NCBI GenBank assembly: GCA_009667805.1
Contig: CM019065.1
Location: 149,208,101-149,272,100 of the forward strand
From: Leptobrachium leishanense
Lineage: Eukaryota > Chordata > Amphibia > Anura > Megophryidae
Reading direction: 5' to 3'
Length of the DNA: 64,000 nucleotides
The position numbers and the translations under genes are program-made. The notes below the pieces were generated by a model that was given only the letters and a program-made list of their open reading frames with translations, had not been told where the DNA came from and searched no databases. How positions within the stretch are numbered: the stretch's first letter is position 1; every line of letters begins with the position of its first letter. Below, in pieces: positions 1 to 10,475 of this stretch.

Positions 1-1105
1 AAAGGAAGGGTGTTATTCAAGCAAATTCAATTGGACATCATACATATACAATTGACACAAAGGAACAATCAAATTTTCTATACATACAGTGCAGAAAACT
101 CACGAGTGAGCAAGAAGAAGTGATTGCAAGTGAGTCCGGAGGGACTCAGAGTGTGCTGGAAACAACGAGACGAATGAGGCGAATGATGTTGGAATTAGCA
201 AAGGGAACACTACACCTATCACCATTCATGTTAGAAGAGGGATACCAGGTGTGTTGTGGGAGAGTGTGTTACACATGGGTTCCACCAACAATAACGGGAA
301 TGTGTTATTTGGCTAAGCTGGTCCCAATCCAGAGACTAAGGGGAGAAGACACAAACACAGACACAGAACTACACCCTAGGTACCCACTGGTGTTTGAGAG
401 ACCAAAGAGAGAGTTGTTTGCGAAGATGGATCGAATATGGACATGGTTGCCAGCATGGACTGGATGGGGAGGAGAGATGATGAGGAGATTGAATAGCTAT
501 GTCAATCTGATGGATGAGATTCTGAATAGAACCAGTATGGATATCCAGCTGCTGAATCTGGAAATGCGTGAGTTACGAAAGGTGCAGATGATACATGATA
601 TGGCGCTTGAGCAGATCAGTGCGGCCTTGAATGGATTGTGTGAAATGACAATGCACTATGAATGTTGCACCTTCATCAGAAACACTACACATGAAGTCCC
701 AGATTATTACCAGGTAATTCAAGATCACCAAGAAGAAGGTAGCACAGTTGCAGGGCACAGCCAGGAGGATTGCTGCCGAAGGCTGGAATCCGCTCCGTGG
801 GTTTGGAGCAATGGGAGAATGGTTTGGTTCCATCTTGAGATTTATCTCACAGATTGGATCCATGATACTCATGATAGTGGTGATCTTGATCATAGGGATA
901 CTGATATACCGCATAGGGCTATGCTTATGGCCACTGTGCAAGACAGCACTGATGCCTACACAAACACAGAAGATACCACTGATAATTCCACAGGGTATGT
1001 TCCCAGTGAAAGAAACCCCCCCCCCAGTACAAGGAGTTTCAGAATAGTGGAGTGTAATGGCTACAAGTGCCAGGAAAAGATCCTGACACTTGAGCCAAGG
1101 GGGAA
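1..1105 (+). pseudogene. Endogenous retroviral env (TM part), 5' end outside window
   Basis: Remnant of a class I retroviral envelope, the glycoprotein that mediates fusion at the virion surface. The frame is open from the window edge (about base 3), so the start and most of the surface subunit lie upstream. A heptad-like helix (about 490-640) leads into a Cys-X7-Cys-Cys motif (Cys at 639-641, Cys-Cys at 663-668) followed by CTFIRNTT, as in gamma-type TM subunits that normally carry CX6CC. The membrane segment (about 830-925, hydrophobic run rich in Ile, Leu and Met) lies in a different frame, so there is a one-base shift between about 717 and 745. After the shift the original frame runs on to a stop at 1124. 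A purine-rich tract and an LTR follow directly, fixing this as the 3' end of a provirus. Broken gene; family assignment comes from motif layout only. Confidence 0.8.
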
Positions 1106-1783
1106 TGAAGTGAGATCAAGCTGAAAGATGATTGCTACTATGAGCCAGGCAGCCATCTTGTTCAGAATATTGGTTCACCAGTAAATAGAATAGATTTTTA
1201 TTAGATGTGCAAAGCAGAGCTTACATAGAATTCCAAGAATGTGTGGTAGATTAGAAAGCTAGCAATAAAACCAGGCAGAATCCGCCGGCTCTTGGCACGG
1301 AGAGACAGGAAGATAATGAATGGGGCAAGGTCACTGAGACGAGCAGAGAAACAAAGAGATCATAGAGAACAGACCAGGACCCAAGCTATCTCAATAAACA
1401 TAGCCTATAGGGAGGGCGGCGCTGCCCTGAGAAAGATAGCACAACAAATCACAGACTGTCAAACTAACATGAAGTGTATCAATTTATAGTTAAATGAGGA
1501 ATTCCTTTGTACTAACGATGGGAAGTACTAACCCACGTGGGGTGGAATAAAGTGTCATTGGGAGGTGGGCTAATTGGGATGTACCTAATTACGTATTTTT
1601 GGGTATAAGATCCCTTGCATGGGTGAAAGGGGGGGCTCACTCTTTGCGATTCAATCCTGTGTGGGCACTTGTGTGACGACACAATAAAGTTTGCCTTTCC
1701 TGAAGAGACTCGTGTTCTGACAATCCTTACTTGTGCCCGGTCCGGCGCCGTCTTGAAAGTGAATCTGTTTTTGTCCGCCTACA
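1106..1783 (+). repeat. Retroviral 3' LTR
   Basis: Begins at TGAAG right after a purine tract ending GGGGGAA (about 1097-1105), the same arrangement as the polypurine tract/U3 border of gammaretroviruses. It contains a TATA-like box (1604-1610) and AATAAA (1683-1688), so U3, R and U5 are in the expected order on the plus strand. The right end is less certain; a terminal CA at 1782-1783 is the most plausible. No second LTR can be seen because the provirus continues upstream of the window. Confidence 0.7.
1604..1688 (+). promoter_or_regulatory. LTR TATA box and polyadenylation signal
   Basis: TATAAGA at 1604-1610 and AATAAA at 1683-1688 are about 75 bases apart. This fits an LTR in which transcription starts near 1630-1640 and the polyadenylation signal sits at the end of R. 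Positions are seen; function is inferred. Confidence 0.55.
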
Positions 1784-2129
1784 CTATTTTATGCCAGCTC
1801 CCTTTTGCACATTGCTTTCCATTAGACATGTGCATGGCTAAAAAAAATTGTTTTGTTTCGGATCATTTCGTTCCTTTTTGTTCGTTTCGGATCATTCGTT
1901 ATGTTACCGCGATTCATATTTTGGACTGATCCAATAATTGGGATGGCCGGTATTTTGTATTTCGGATCACTTTGTATTTTGTTTTTATTAGTTATTTCGT
2001 ATTTCGGGTTGATTCGTATTTCGTTTTAAGTTATTTTGGAATGTGAAATGGATTAAAAACTTAAACTAGGGTTAAAAAAAAGATACGTAATCAACCTGTC
2101 CTTGGTGCTGAAATACATTTCAGCACCAA

Positions 2130-2366
2130 GGACAGCAGCCAGATGGTCCTACAATAAAATGAAAATACCAGCTGGGACTAAAATAAAATAGCAACCGGTA
2201 CTGTAATAAAATCAAAATACCAGTCGTACTAAAATAAATTACAGCCGGTACTTCAATAAAAATACCAGCCGGTACTAAAAGAAAAAAATACCAGCCGGTA
2301 CTACAATGAAAATAACAGCCAGTGATAAAGTAAAAATAAAATACAGCCAGTACCAAAATAAATTAC
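2130..2366. repeat. Degenerate minisatellite, unit about 27-30 bp
   Basis: About eight imperfect units built on ACCAGCCGGTACTA followed by an A-rich linker. The array is cut by the solo LTR at 2367 and picks up again after 3076, so the LTR landed inside a pre-existing repeat. Confidence 0.75.
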
Positions 2367-3071
2367 TGTCAAGGATTTCTCAGGTTGAACCTCAATATGC
2401 AGGGTATTCAGGCGTGGTACAATTATATCAGCTGACAATCTCGTGGTCATTATCCAGGCTAAGGGTCAGTGCAGGCAGCAAAGGGTCAATACGATATACA
2501 GGAAGAAGATCAAAACCAAGAAAGGATACGTATACAGCTGGGTAGTGTCTAAAGGGAGTTCAAACAACAACTGAACAATGAGGTAGAGGTGTCTTCTGTT
2601 TTTAAAGTCAAAGTCCAGCCCACTCCATGCTCCACCCCCCAGAGGCAGGGCGCAACTCGGGAATCAGGGAACCACAAGACAGCCCATCTGAGGTCATAGA
2701 CCGTGGGCCCAGCCCTCCGGCCGCTGTCACCATCTCCCTGTCCAATCCCTGCAGGGGAACTCCCCAAACAGAAGCGGAGCAGGGCCTGGTCGCTGAGCCA
2801 GGAGCACCACACTGGGTCCACTTCCCTCGAATGGCGTCGGGGCTGTGATCCCGGTCCGAGTTGCCCTTCTCTAAGTGAGCCTGGCTTTGAAGAGATCGCC
2901 GTGGTCCACTAGTGGCCACTGGAGGTGGCACCGGTGCCGGCCATGTTCCTGCCACGGACTGAAGGTTGGGTGCAGGGGCGCCGCAATTGACCGCTGCCGT
3001 CATCCACGCCTGCCGACATCCAGGCCCCGGTGAGGCCCCAGAGCGGACGATGGGAGAAGGGAGTCCTGACA
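2367..3071 (-). mobile_element. Solo LTR, gypsy-like
   Basis: 705 bp starting TGTCAAGGA and ending TCCTGACA, i.e. TG...CA ends with short inverted termini. It is flanked by a perfect 5-bp duplication ATTAC (2362-2366 and 3072-3076). No internal coding region or second LTR is present, so this is a solo LTR left by LTR-LTR recombination. The minus orientation is inferred from the TGTCAGGACTCC end, the usual 5' end of such LTRs. The part near 2440-2480 resembles 61910-61970. Confidence 0.8.
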
Positions 3072-3439
3072 ATTACATCCGGTACTTCAATAAAAATACC
3101 AGCCATACAAAATAATACTGTAGGTTTCAATGTAAAAAGTATTCCCTATTTTTATTAAATATTTATTCAACCGTTTATTCTTTTCACTTGCAGTAAAAAG
3201 TCTCTTTTTCCAATTTTTTTAGGCATTTTCGGGAACTTTTTGGTTAAAATTTGGGATTCCTAATTTATTTTAAAACAAGGCATTTTTTCTTTGCCAAACT
3301 GAACTTTTTTTTCTTTCCTATTCAGCACCATGGATAGCAGCTGCTGCTATCCAGGGTGCTGAAACCAATTCAGTACCAAGGACAGCAGCTATTTATTCTT
3401 GGTGCTGAAACCTATTCAGCACCATGGATAGCAGCAACT

Positions 3440-3561
3440 ATAGGATTCGCCTGATTAAACCTGTCGAACGAAGCACCGAAAATTAGGATTAGAAATTAGG
3501 GTTAGTAATTCTAACACTAATTTTCGTGGTTTGTTTGACAGGTTTAATCAGGCGAATCCTA
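3440..3561. repeat. Inverted repeat pair inside the hAT-like element
   Basis: AGGATTCGCCTGATTAAACC (from about 3440) recurs inverted at about 3541-3561, separated by about 75 bp with its own short palindromes. The same words occur in the Harbinger-like copies (for example near 7735), so the two families share sequence. Confidence 0.6.
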
Positions 3562-3931
3562 TGGGTTTCAATGTAAAAAAAAAATCCCTTTTTTTATTAG
3601 ATATTTATTCAACCATTTACATTTAATTCTTTTCATTTGCAGCAAAAAGTTTATATTTATTTTTTGGGACTTTTTTTGATGAAATTGCTGAACAATTTGG
3701 GAGTGCACCACTAAATATAACAAATTTATTTAGTAAAGCGGAATCAATTCGTTGGTTTTCTTTTATTTAGTTCTGTTTCATTTTGTTCTGTTTTCGTATT
3801 GGATCATTTCATTTTGGACCATTTTCATGTCGGACAGATTCGATTTGTTTTTCGGAAGTGCTTCCGAAAAACTAATCAGGTAAATTTCGTCCGAATTTTG
3901 ATTTGGAATGAAACAAAGTCATACTTTTCAT

Positions 3932-4354
3932 ATATAGTATGGTGGAACGTTGAGATAGATGTTTTACTCTTACATTATTTCTAGAGGTAGAGTTTGCGGA
4001 AACAGGTTTGTGGTTTTGTAAATGTGTTTCCCTTTTTCGGTGAGGTTTGAGAGGATCCTCACCAAATGGTACCACTACCGGAGCAGCACCTTATACCCAC
4101 TTTTATAGAATTTGATTTCTGTCTGCCAAAAAAGAGGTCTCTAGATTGAGTGCTAGTTCATATACACCTTCTGCAAAAATTTGGTAAATTTACTCCCACC
4201 TGCGGGAATTTTCAATCAAATCAAGAACTAAAATAATATAAAATAATATATATTGCTTAGAAATATCTGAAATGGTTGAAAATGGTGTGCTTATTTTTGT
4301 TCGGCATGGTGTCCATTACTGAACATGACGCTGCCCTAATCTTAAAAACATTTA
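3932..4354. other. Intervening AT-rich DNA, no feature seen
   Basis: No convincing coding frame, terminal repeat or tandem repeat between the hAT-like element and the next element. Confidence 0.5.
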
Positions 4355-4784
4355 CAGGGTTATTCAAAGAGATCCGAATTGCTTGAGAAAGGTAACTGAA
4401 CGCTGGAAATCAGTGTTCGGTTACCTTTCTTGGCCATTCGGCTATCCAGAGAGCAGGCAATACGCCAAATCCTGGCGAATTGCCTGCACATACGGTGCCT
4501 GTTCGGTGCCTGTTCGAGGGCAGTGAAAACCCCATGAAAAAGCACTGCTTCGGCTATTCAGAGAACACAAACCAGCAGTGAAAGGTTCCCCTAATGCCCT
4601 GTCATTCGGTGGTTTAATTCGGCAAGTTAATTCAGGAGAATCCCATAGGCTTCAATGTTAAAAATATTCCCGTTTTAATTCAATATCTAATAAACCGTTC
4701 ATTATAAAATTCTGCTGCAAAAAGTCTCTTTATTTATAGATTTTTTAGGATACTTTAAGCATTTTTCTGATTTTTTTTTTTTAA

Positions 4785-6013
4785 CCCTTTCGCTGCTGAG
4801 GCTTTTCCCGCCCCTGTGCTGAGGTCATTTTTTACCTGTTTTGCGCATCATGTTTAAACGTGTTTTTAAGGCTTATTTTAGTATATGACACCGACATATT
4901 ATATATCGTTCTTTCCGTCAGACTCGGTAGATTCATAATATGTCATTATTATATGTATACGTTATGTCATGTCTGTATATTATAACAAAAAATGCAATAA
5001 AATATGTATTTTCAATAATTTACAATGTGTAAAGTGTTTTTTTCCACATTTTAACATGCGAGCAATTGCGGTTATATTTTGTATGGGGTGCGCTTGTTAA
5101 AAAAATTAGAGATGGGGTCTCGTTACATTTTTTTTTGGGGAAAATGACACTATTTTTAACAAACGCACCGCATACAAAAATCGTTAGTGCAGCATCATTG
5201 TTCACATTATAATTGAAATGGGAACAATATTGCTACACTAACAAACCAAAAAAATAAAAAAAAAGTGTTTATTTTTTTTTTTTAATTTTTTTTTAATTTT
5301 TTTTTTATTTATTTATTTATTTTTTTTTTACAAAATTTTTAACTTTCATGTTTGGTATCGTTGGAACGGCCATGCTCTGGCCGATCCAACCATATCAAAA
5401 TTTAACCCCTAACTGCCACGGATCGGGAGATAGGGAGTTCATTGGAACTCCCTATCTCCACACTTGGTGGCAGTTAGGGGTTAACTGTAGGACTGGTGTC
5501 ATCGTGCTACGCACGATGACGCCAGTCCTCTGGGGAGTTCCCGGAAGCTTGGCCGACATCCAAGATGTCGGCCAGCTCCGGGAATGGATCGCGAACCGGC
5601 GCTTTTCAGCGCCGATTCGCGATCCAGCTCCCCAGGGGTTAATGCCAGGCATCATTTGGAAGGGCAGGCTGTGCCCTTCCAAATGATGCCTGGGTTAAGC
5701 CCCTGTGCGCCGCCGATCGGGAGGGAGAGAGGTCCGAAGGACCTCCCGCCCTCCCTTTCAGGCGCCTCCTCCGCACATGCGGGGGGGCGCCTGAATTAGG
5801 TGTCATCGCGCCCCCGCGATGACACCTAATAATTGCGGCTGCTGGTCCGGATGCCGGGCTGACATCCAGGATGTCAGCCCGCACCGGAGGGGCCAGCGAT
5901 CGGCCGGAACCCGGCCGAACGCTGACCCCGATGCGAGGACGCGCTCAGCGCGTCCTCCGCATACCAGCGGGAATGCTGAGGACGCGCTGAGCGCGTCCTT
6001 AGCATTCAAGTGG
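4785..6013. mobile_element. TTAA-flanked hairpin-chain element, copy A
   Basis: Bounded by TTAA on both sides (4781-4784 and 6014-6017). The left end CCCTTTCGCTGCTGAG and right end (…AAGTGG) are loosely inverted. The left half is AT-rich; the right half (5402-6008) is GC-rich and consists of about ten consecutive inverted repeats. A near-identical copy lies at 58456-59615. No transposase frame. TTAA duplication is used by piggyBac and Kolobok, so the superfamily cannot be decided from this alone. Confidence 0.8.
5402..6008. repeat. Chain of consecutive hairpins
   Basis: Stems seen in order: 5402-5484 (with an inner stem 5427-5458), 5491-5527, 5551-5573, 5586-5625, 5644-5692, about 5761-5793, 5793-5829, 5850-5880, 5937-5960 and 5972-6006. 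Most stems are 10-18 bp and nearly perfect. Apparent reading frames here are by-products of the palindromes. Confidence 0.85.
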
Positions 6014-6475
6014 TTAAAAGTCCGATTTTTTTTTTCAGTTTACTTATTTTTTTTGTAACAGCCCTCTTTATTATCATTCCCTGGACCTCCTGTGAAAATT
6101 TCAGACATTTTCGCTCAGTAGTTTCTTTGCAAACAGCGTTTCATTTTCCCAGATTCATACAAATGGTTTTTCTAATTTATTCACTGCCTCCTCTACGTCA
6201 CAGCTGCTTCGGCTCTGTGTGATTCTGCTCATGTTCGGCTCCTGTTCGGGTTTTTCGAAGGTTAATCCAGATGTTTTTGCTTGTTTTCAGCGTGCATTCG
6301 GTTAGTTTTCGTCAGGTTTTCGGCAGCTTTTCCCTGCAATTCGGGGACCCTGTGCTGTTTGCTGAATACACCGCAGGGTCACCGAAATGCAATCGGCAAA
6401 AGGAACCGAATTGAAGAGAACGAAAAGTCACCGAACGTGCGGTGACTTTTCGAATCTCTTTGGATAACCCTGTTA

Positions 6476-7118
6476 ATCTTAGAAAGAGACATTTTCTTAA
6501 AATCTAAAATTTACAATTTCAGATTTCCCTCGAAATAAATGATCACTATCTAGCTTTTGAGTAGTTAACCCATGAGTGGAGAATTGTGATAGTCCTCATG
6601 CTTACTGATCCAACGTTTCTGTCAGTTTATCTAGCAAGCGTGAGTCATCTACAATTATTCAAGGTTATCTATGTGCGAACTTGGGCCACGGACGCATAGT
6701 TTTCTGTCAAATGCAGCAAGGATGCGTGTGACTGGAAAAAAGTGGGGAGATTTTGCATGGTGTGCGTAAGAGACCACTTAACTTATTAAAGTGTGACTAA
6801 ATATAAAGCACAATGACTTCTGAAAATGAGTCATAGCTGCAACAGTTTAAGCTCCATTAACCTCATCATTCTGTATTAGGAGAACGTTAAGTAGTTTAAC
6901 TATTCAGAACAATTTTAACTTTTGTAGTTTTACATCATTACATATAAAATAAGGAAAAAAACATGTTTGAGCACATATTATATCTTTAATCTTCTGAGGG
7001 TTCTTTGACAAAGGGTAATAATAATACTATAGTATTTCAAAGCCTATGATAGATATGCAGGGCCGAATTAATATACAGCCTTTTGTAGCTGTTGCTCCAG
7101 GCCCATGCCCCACACTAG
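6476..7118. other. Intervening DNA, no feature seen
   Basis: AT-rich, no coding frame longer than noise and no recognisable repeat ends. Confidence 0.5.
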
Positions 7119-8000
7119 CAGGGTTATTCAAAGAGAATTGAAAAGCCACCGCACGTTCGGTGACTTTTCGTTCTCTTCAATTCGGTACGATTTGGCGACC
7201 CTGCTGTGTATTCAGCAAGCATCACAGGGCCGTCGTAGTGCAGGGAAAAGCTGCCGAAAACCCGTCGAAAACTCACCGCAAAATGAGGGCGAACGCACAC
7301 CAAAACCCACAAAAACATCTGGATTAACCCACCGAAGACGCCGGAGAAACCCGAGCAGGAGCCGATCACAGCGCAGAGCAGCCGCTGGAAAAAGCCGACA
7401 CCGCAGACGAATGGAGTGAAAAATAATAAAGAAAACAGTACGCTTGAATGTTTGAAAAGTGAAACGCTGTTTGCAAACAAACTACTGAACGAAAATGTCT
7501 GAAATTTACATATGAGGTCCAAGGAATGATAATAAAAAGGACTGTTACAGAAAAAAGAAAAAACGATTTAAAAAAAAGGAACAAAAAAGTTTGCCTCAAA
7601 AATCCCAAAAAATGCCTAAAAGATCCTACAAAAATCTATAGATAAAGAGACTTTTTACTGCAGAATATTATAATGAACGGTTTATTAGATATTGAATTAA
7701 AACGGGAATATTTTTAACATTGAAGCCTATGGGATTCACCTGAATAAACCTGCTGAATGAAACCACCGAATGGCAGGGCAATTTCGGCAACTTTTCACTG
7801 TTGTTTTGTGTTCTCTGAATAGACGAAGCATTGCTTCTCTATGGGGGATTTCACTGCCCTCGAACAGGCATCGTATGTGCAGGCAAGTCGCCAGGATTTG
7901 GCGAATTGCCTGCTCTCTGGATAGCCGAAAGGCCAGGAAAGGTAACCGTATGCTGAATTTCAGCGTTCGGTTACCTTTCTCCAGCAATATATTCGTCCTT
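7119..8000 (+). mobile_element. PIF/Harbinger-like non-autonomous element, copy 2, right end lost
   Basis: Starts CAGGGTTATTCAAAGAGA like copies 1 and 3 and runs parallel to copy 3 through the AATAAACGGTTTATTAGAT-type centre to GGTTACCTTTCT near 7970. The final ~40 bases with the inverted terminus are degraded or missing, so the right border is approximate. No transposase. Confidence 0.65.
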
Positions 8001-8179
8001 ATTGCCCAAGACACACATACCTTTTGCATGTTAATGGAAAGTCTGTGAAAATGCTTCCCTTCAGCATACAGAATTCATAGGTTCCATGAAATCACACTTA
8101 AGGGGCGAAAATGCCACCGAATTGCACCGAACAGTGAATTTCCCCTTAAGGTGCAATTTCAGGGCAGTTCGTCTATTCA

Positions 8180-8706
8180 CTAAACTGTCATTTCACCAAG
8201 TAATGGAGGATTGACAGCTAAATACGGTGCAGTTTGCCGCTGATCAGCGATCTTCGGCTGCAGCAAAATTGTCCCATAGAGAGGTAATTTTGAATCTTTT
8301 CAGAGAACGCCAAACTTCACGTGAAATGCCCTAATTTTTTTTTATTCGGTTCACCAGGTTTAAACAGACAAATCCCGTAGAATTCAATGCACAATTTTTT
8401 TTTTATCGTTTTTATTAAACAATTTATTCTTTTCATTTTCAGCAAAAAGCCTTTTTCTTTTTTTCTTTTTTAGAACACCACTGTTTTTTTTGTATTTTTT
8501 TAGATGAAGTCTTTGATTTCCAATAATTTTTAAAAAATACTTTTTTTCCTAATTCTGTAACAGACCGTTTATTTTGTATAGGACCATTTTATTATTTAGA
8601 CCATTGTAATGCATTTTTAGTGAGTACATCGCAGGGTCAGAAAAATGGAAATTCAGAAGCGCACTGATCTAGAAAGCACTGACATTTTGGTGCTTTCTGA
8701 ATAACC
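8180..8706 (-). mobile_element. Related Harbinger-like fragment
   Basis: Ends with GGTGCTTTCTGAATAACCCC, the inverted form of the start of the fragment at 52301. The interior has the same TTTATT-rich and GCAAAAAG words as the other copies. The left border (CTATTCACTAA near 8170) is uncertain. Confidence 0.45.
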
Positions 8707-9033
8707 CCTTTAGTGAATTTATTTTCCCTGAAGTACATGAATTTTACTGCAGGGATGCACTATAAATCAGTTTACTAGTTAAGACGATATGCCCATTTAC
8801 ACAGGTTCCACAGTCCCATAACAGTCCATAAATGCATACAAATTCCCATATGTCTATATTTTTTTGCAGCTTTACCCAGCCGTTTGGGGTAATGTCAGGA
8901 TTACTCGGGTAATGTTAGGATTAACCGCACTTCGGCTTTAACCGTAACATATATATGTACACAGTGTTGATCTCTGACTTGTAAGTTATATTATACAGAT
9001 TCCCTGGCTCCCTGTCAGACATACTAATTCACT
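8707..9033. other. Intervening DNA, no feature seen
   Basis: No coding or repeat structure recognised. Confidence 0.45.
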
Positions 9034-9037
9034 TTAA

Positions 9038-9440
9038 CCTACCTAACGTTCCGATTCTGCCATATTTTATATGTCAGAATCTGGACAATTTATTTGGCCC
9101 CCTGGTGGTAATAGAGTGTGGCTCAGGGTTAATTTCATTGCCGAAAGCGGTAACCCCGAGCCACACTCTGGCTGCTGCTGGATACATACCTGTCCCTGCG
9201 CTCCCTCACTGTCCCCCGCAGTCTCCTCCGGTGATCGCGACGTCCTACTTCTTGGTTCCCTTGACGTGAGAAGGGAACCAGGAAGCAGAACGCCACAAAC
9301 GCACAGAAGAGAATATGATCGCGGAGGTCAGCGAGGGTGCACAGGGACAGGTATGTATCCAGCCCGAGTGTGGCTCTGGGTTACCGCTTTCGGCAATGAA
9401 AGTTAACCCCGAGCCACACTCGGGAAAACTGCCAGGGAGG
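9038..9440. mobile_element. TTAA-flanked palindromic MITE
   Basis: Flanked by TTAA at 9034-9037 and 9441-9444, with diverged inverted ends CCTACCTAACG and the inverse of CCTCCCTGGCAG. The two halves are inverted copies centred near 9240: the block around GAGTGTGGCTC / CGAAAGCGGTAACC (9114-9170) reappears inverted at 9365-9420. The right half alone is repeated at about 21990-22080. The open frame across it is a palindrome artefact. Confidence 0.7.
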
Positions 9441-10095
9441 TTAAATGAGCTGTTATGATTATAGATGCTCCTTGGCTGTTGTGATGCGGTATCAGAAAGA
9501 TATGCCCCTGTCTGCGTCTTTATATCAATGCTAATAAGCCAGTATTCTTAGGGACTATATTGTATTATGCTCAGCCAAAAAGCAGAATTGATAGATTATG
9601 GCACAATCGAGCCAAAACCTTGTGATACCTGAGCGGGCCCCACCGTAGAGCAGGCCACTAGTGCCGTTGCTCGTTATCACAAAACTCTGTTTCTCACTGA
9701 TAGTTTATGGTGCCTCATCATAGTGTGAGATCTATTTCATAATTTTAATCCATAACTTCAGTTACGGATAATAACTGGCATTTGGCATTGATCGAAGACT
9801 GTTAATCACTCAAAAGAAGGTGTAACAGAAGTACTGATACAGAATCCAGTGGTGGTTGAAGAGGTTTACGCCACATTGGAATTACTGTTCATCCTGTGAT
9901 GGACCAATTTGAAGGTCATTGAGCTAAGCAATCGTACTCTACTGATTGACATTATTTGTCAATTATCATTTGTGCTTGATTTCTACAACATTCAATAGTA
10001 TAATAGTGAGGATGGGCAAAATAGTTAATACCAAGTGAAAGAGGTCTTAACATATTTTTTTATGAGTTTGGTGTGTCCTTATATACACATAGGTG
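9340..10095 (+). repeat. Left arm of long inverted repeat (partner 21340-22080)
   Basis: Matches the inverse of 21340-22080 almost base for base; for example TCAGCCAAAAAGCAGAA (about 9572) and GAGTTTGGTGTGTCCTTATA (about 10063) both occur inverted in the right arm. Left part overlaps the MITE above. No coding capacity. Confidence 0.85.
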
Positions 10096-10283
10096 CATGG
10101 TCACAGGTACTGTCAAACGTGATTTGGACAAATGATTAACAAACAGCAGCAGATAAACAGCAGCAGATTAGGTGTGTTGAGAAAAATATTCAATAAACAG
10201 CTATGTAGCATGGAGCTCCTATGTTGTTTGGAGCCAACAGGTGATCAGTAACAAATATAGTGGACTGTGAATGTACTTTAGGG

Positions 10284-10467
10284 CAGGGGTCCCCATCCCT
10301 GGTCCTCAGGGCCCACTAGCAGGCCAGGCTTGCCAGATATCTGAAGCACAGCACAGGTGATATGATTTGCTGCTCAGTGATTGCAGGATTCAGTCTGCAT
10401 TTCTCCAAGGTACACCGTAAAACCTGGCCTGTTAGTGGGCCATGAGGACCAGGGTTAGGCACCACTG
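10284..10467. mobile_element. hAT-type MITE, 184 bp
   Basis: Ends CAGGGGTCCCCATCCCTGG and an inverted imperfect ...CACCACTG, flanked by CTTTAGGG (10276-10283) and CTTTAGGA (10468-10475), an 8-bp duplication with one mismatch. The body, including GGTGATATGATTTGCTG, is shared with the MITE at 60951-61143. Confidence 0.8.
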
Positions 10468-10475
10468 CTTTAGGA

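Larger units (their letters stand above)
1823..3923. mobile_element. Non-autonomous hAT-like element, degenerate, with nested solo LTR
   Basis: Starts TAGACATGTGCA, close to the terminus TAGAGATGTGCA of the better preserved element at 58143-60803, followed by similar stretches rich in TTCGGATCATTTC. It is flanked by CTTTCCAT (1815-1822) and CTTTTCAT (3924-3931), an 8-bp duplication with one mismatch, as expected for hAT insertion. The right terminus is eroded. No transposase frame is present. The interior holds a degenerate minisatellite (about 2130-2366, resuming after 3077), a solo LTR (2367-3071) and short inverted repeats (3440-3561). Confidence 0.65.
4355..6472 (-). mobile_element. PIF/Harbinger-like non-autonomous element, copy 1 (with nested TTAA element)
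   Basis: Ends are CAGGGTTATTCAAAGAGA and its inverted form TCTCTTTGGATAACCCTG. Both flanks carry TTA (4352-4354 and 6473-6475), matching the 3-bp TWA duplication typical of PIF/Harbinger. It lacks a transposase frame. Orientation is opposite to the copies at 7119 and 24705. Removing the nested TTAA element (4785-6013) leaves about 0.9 kb. Confidence 0.75.

Noticed and set aside
5348..6058. Several overlapping 70-110 codon frames on both strands
   Set aside because: They follow the hairpin chain; GC-rich palindromes keep frames open without coding signal.
9071..9406. 111-codon frame
   Set aside because: Lies across a palindromic TTAA MITE and has no known motif.
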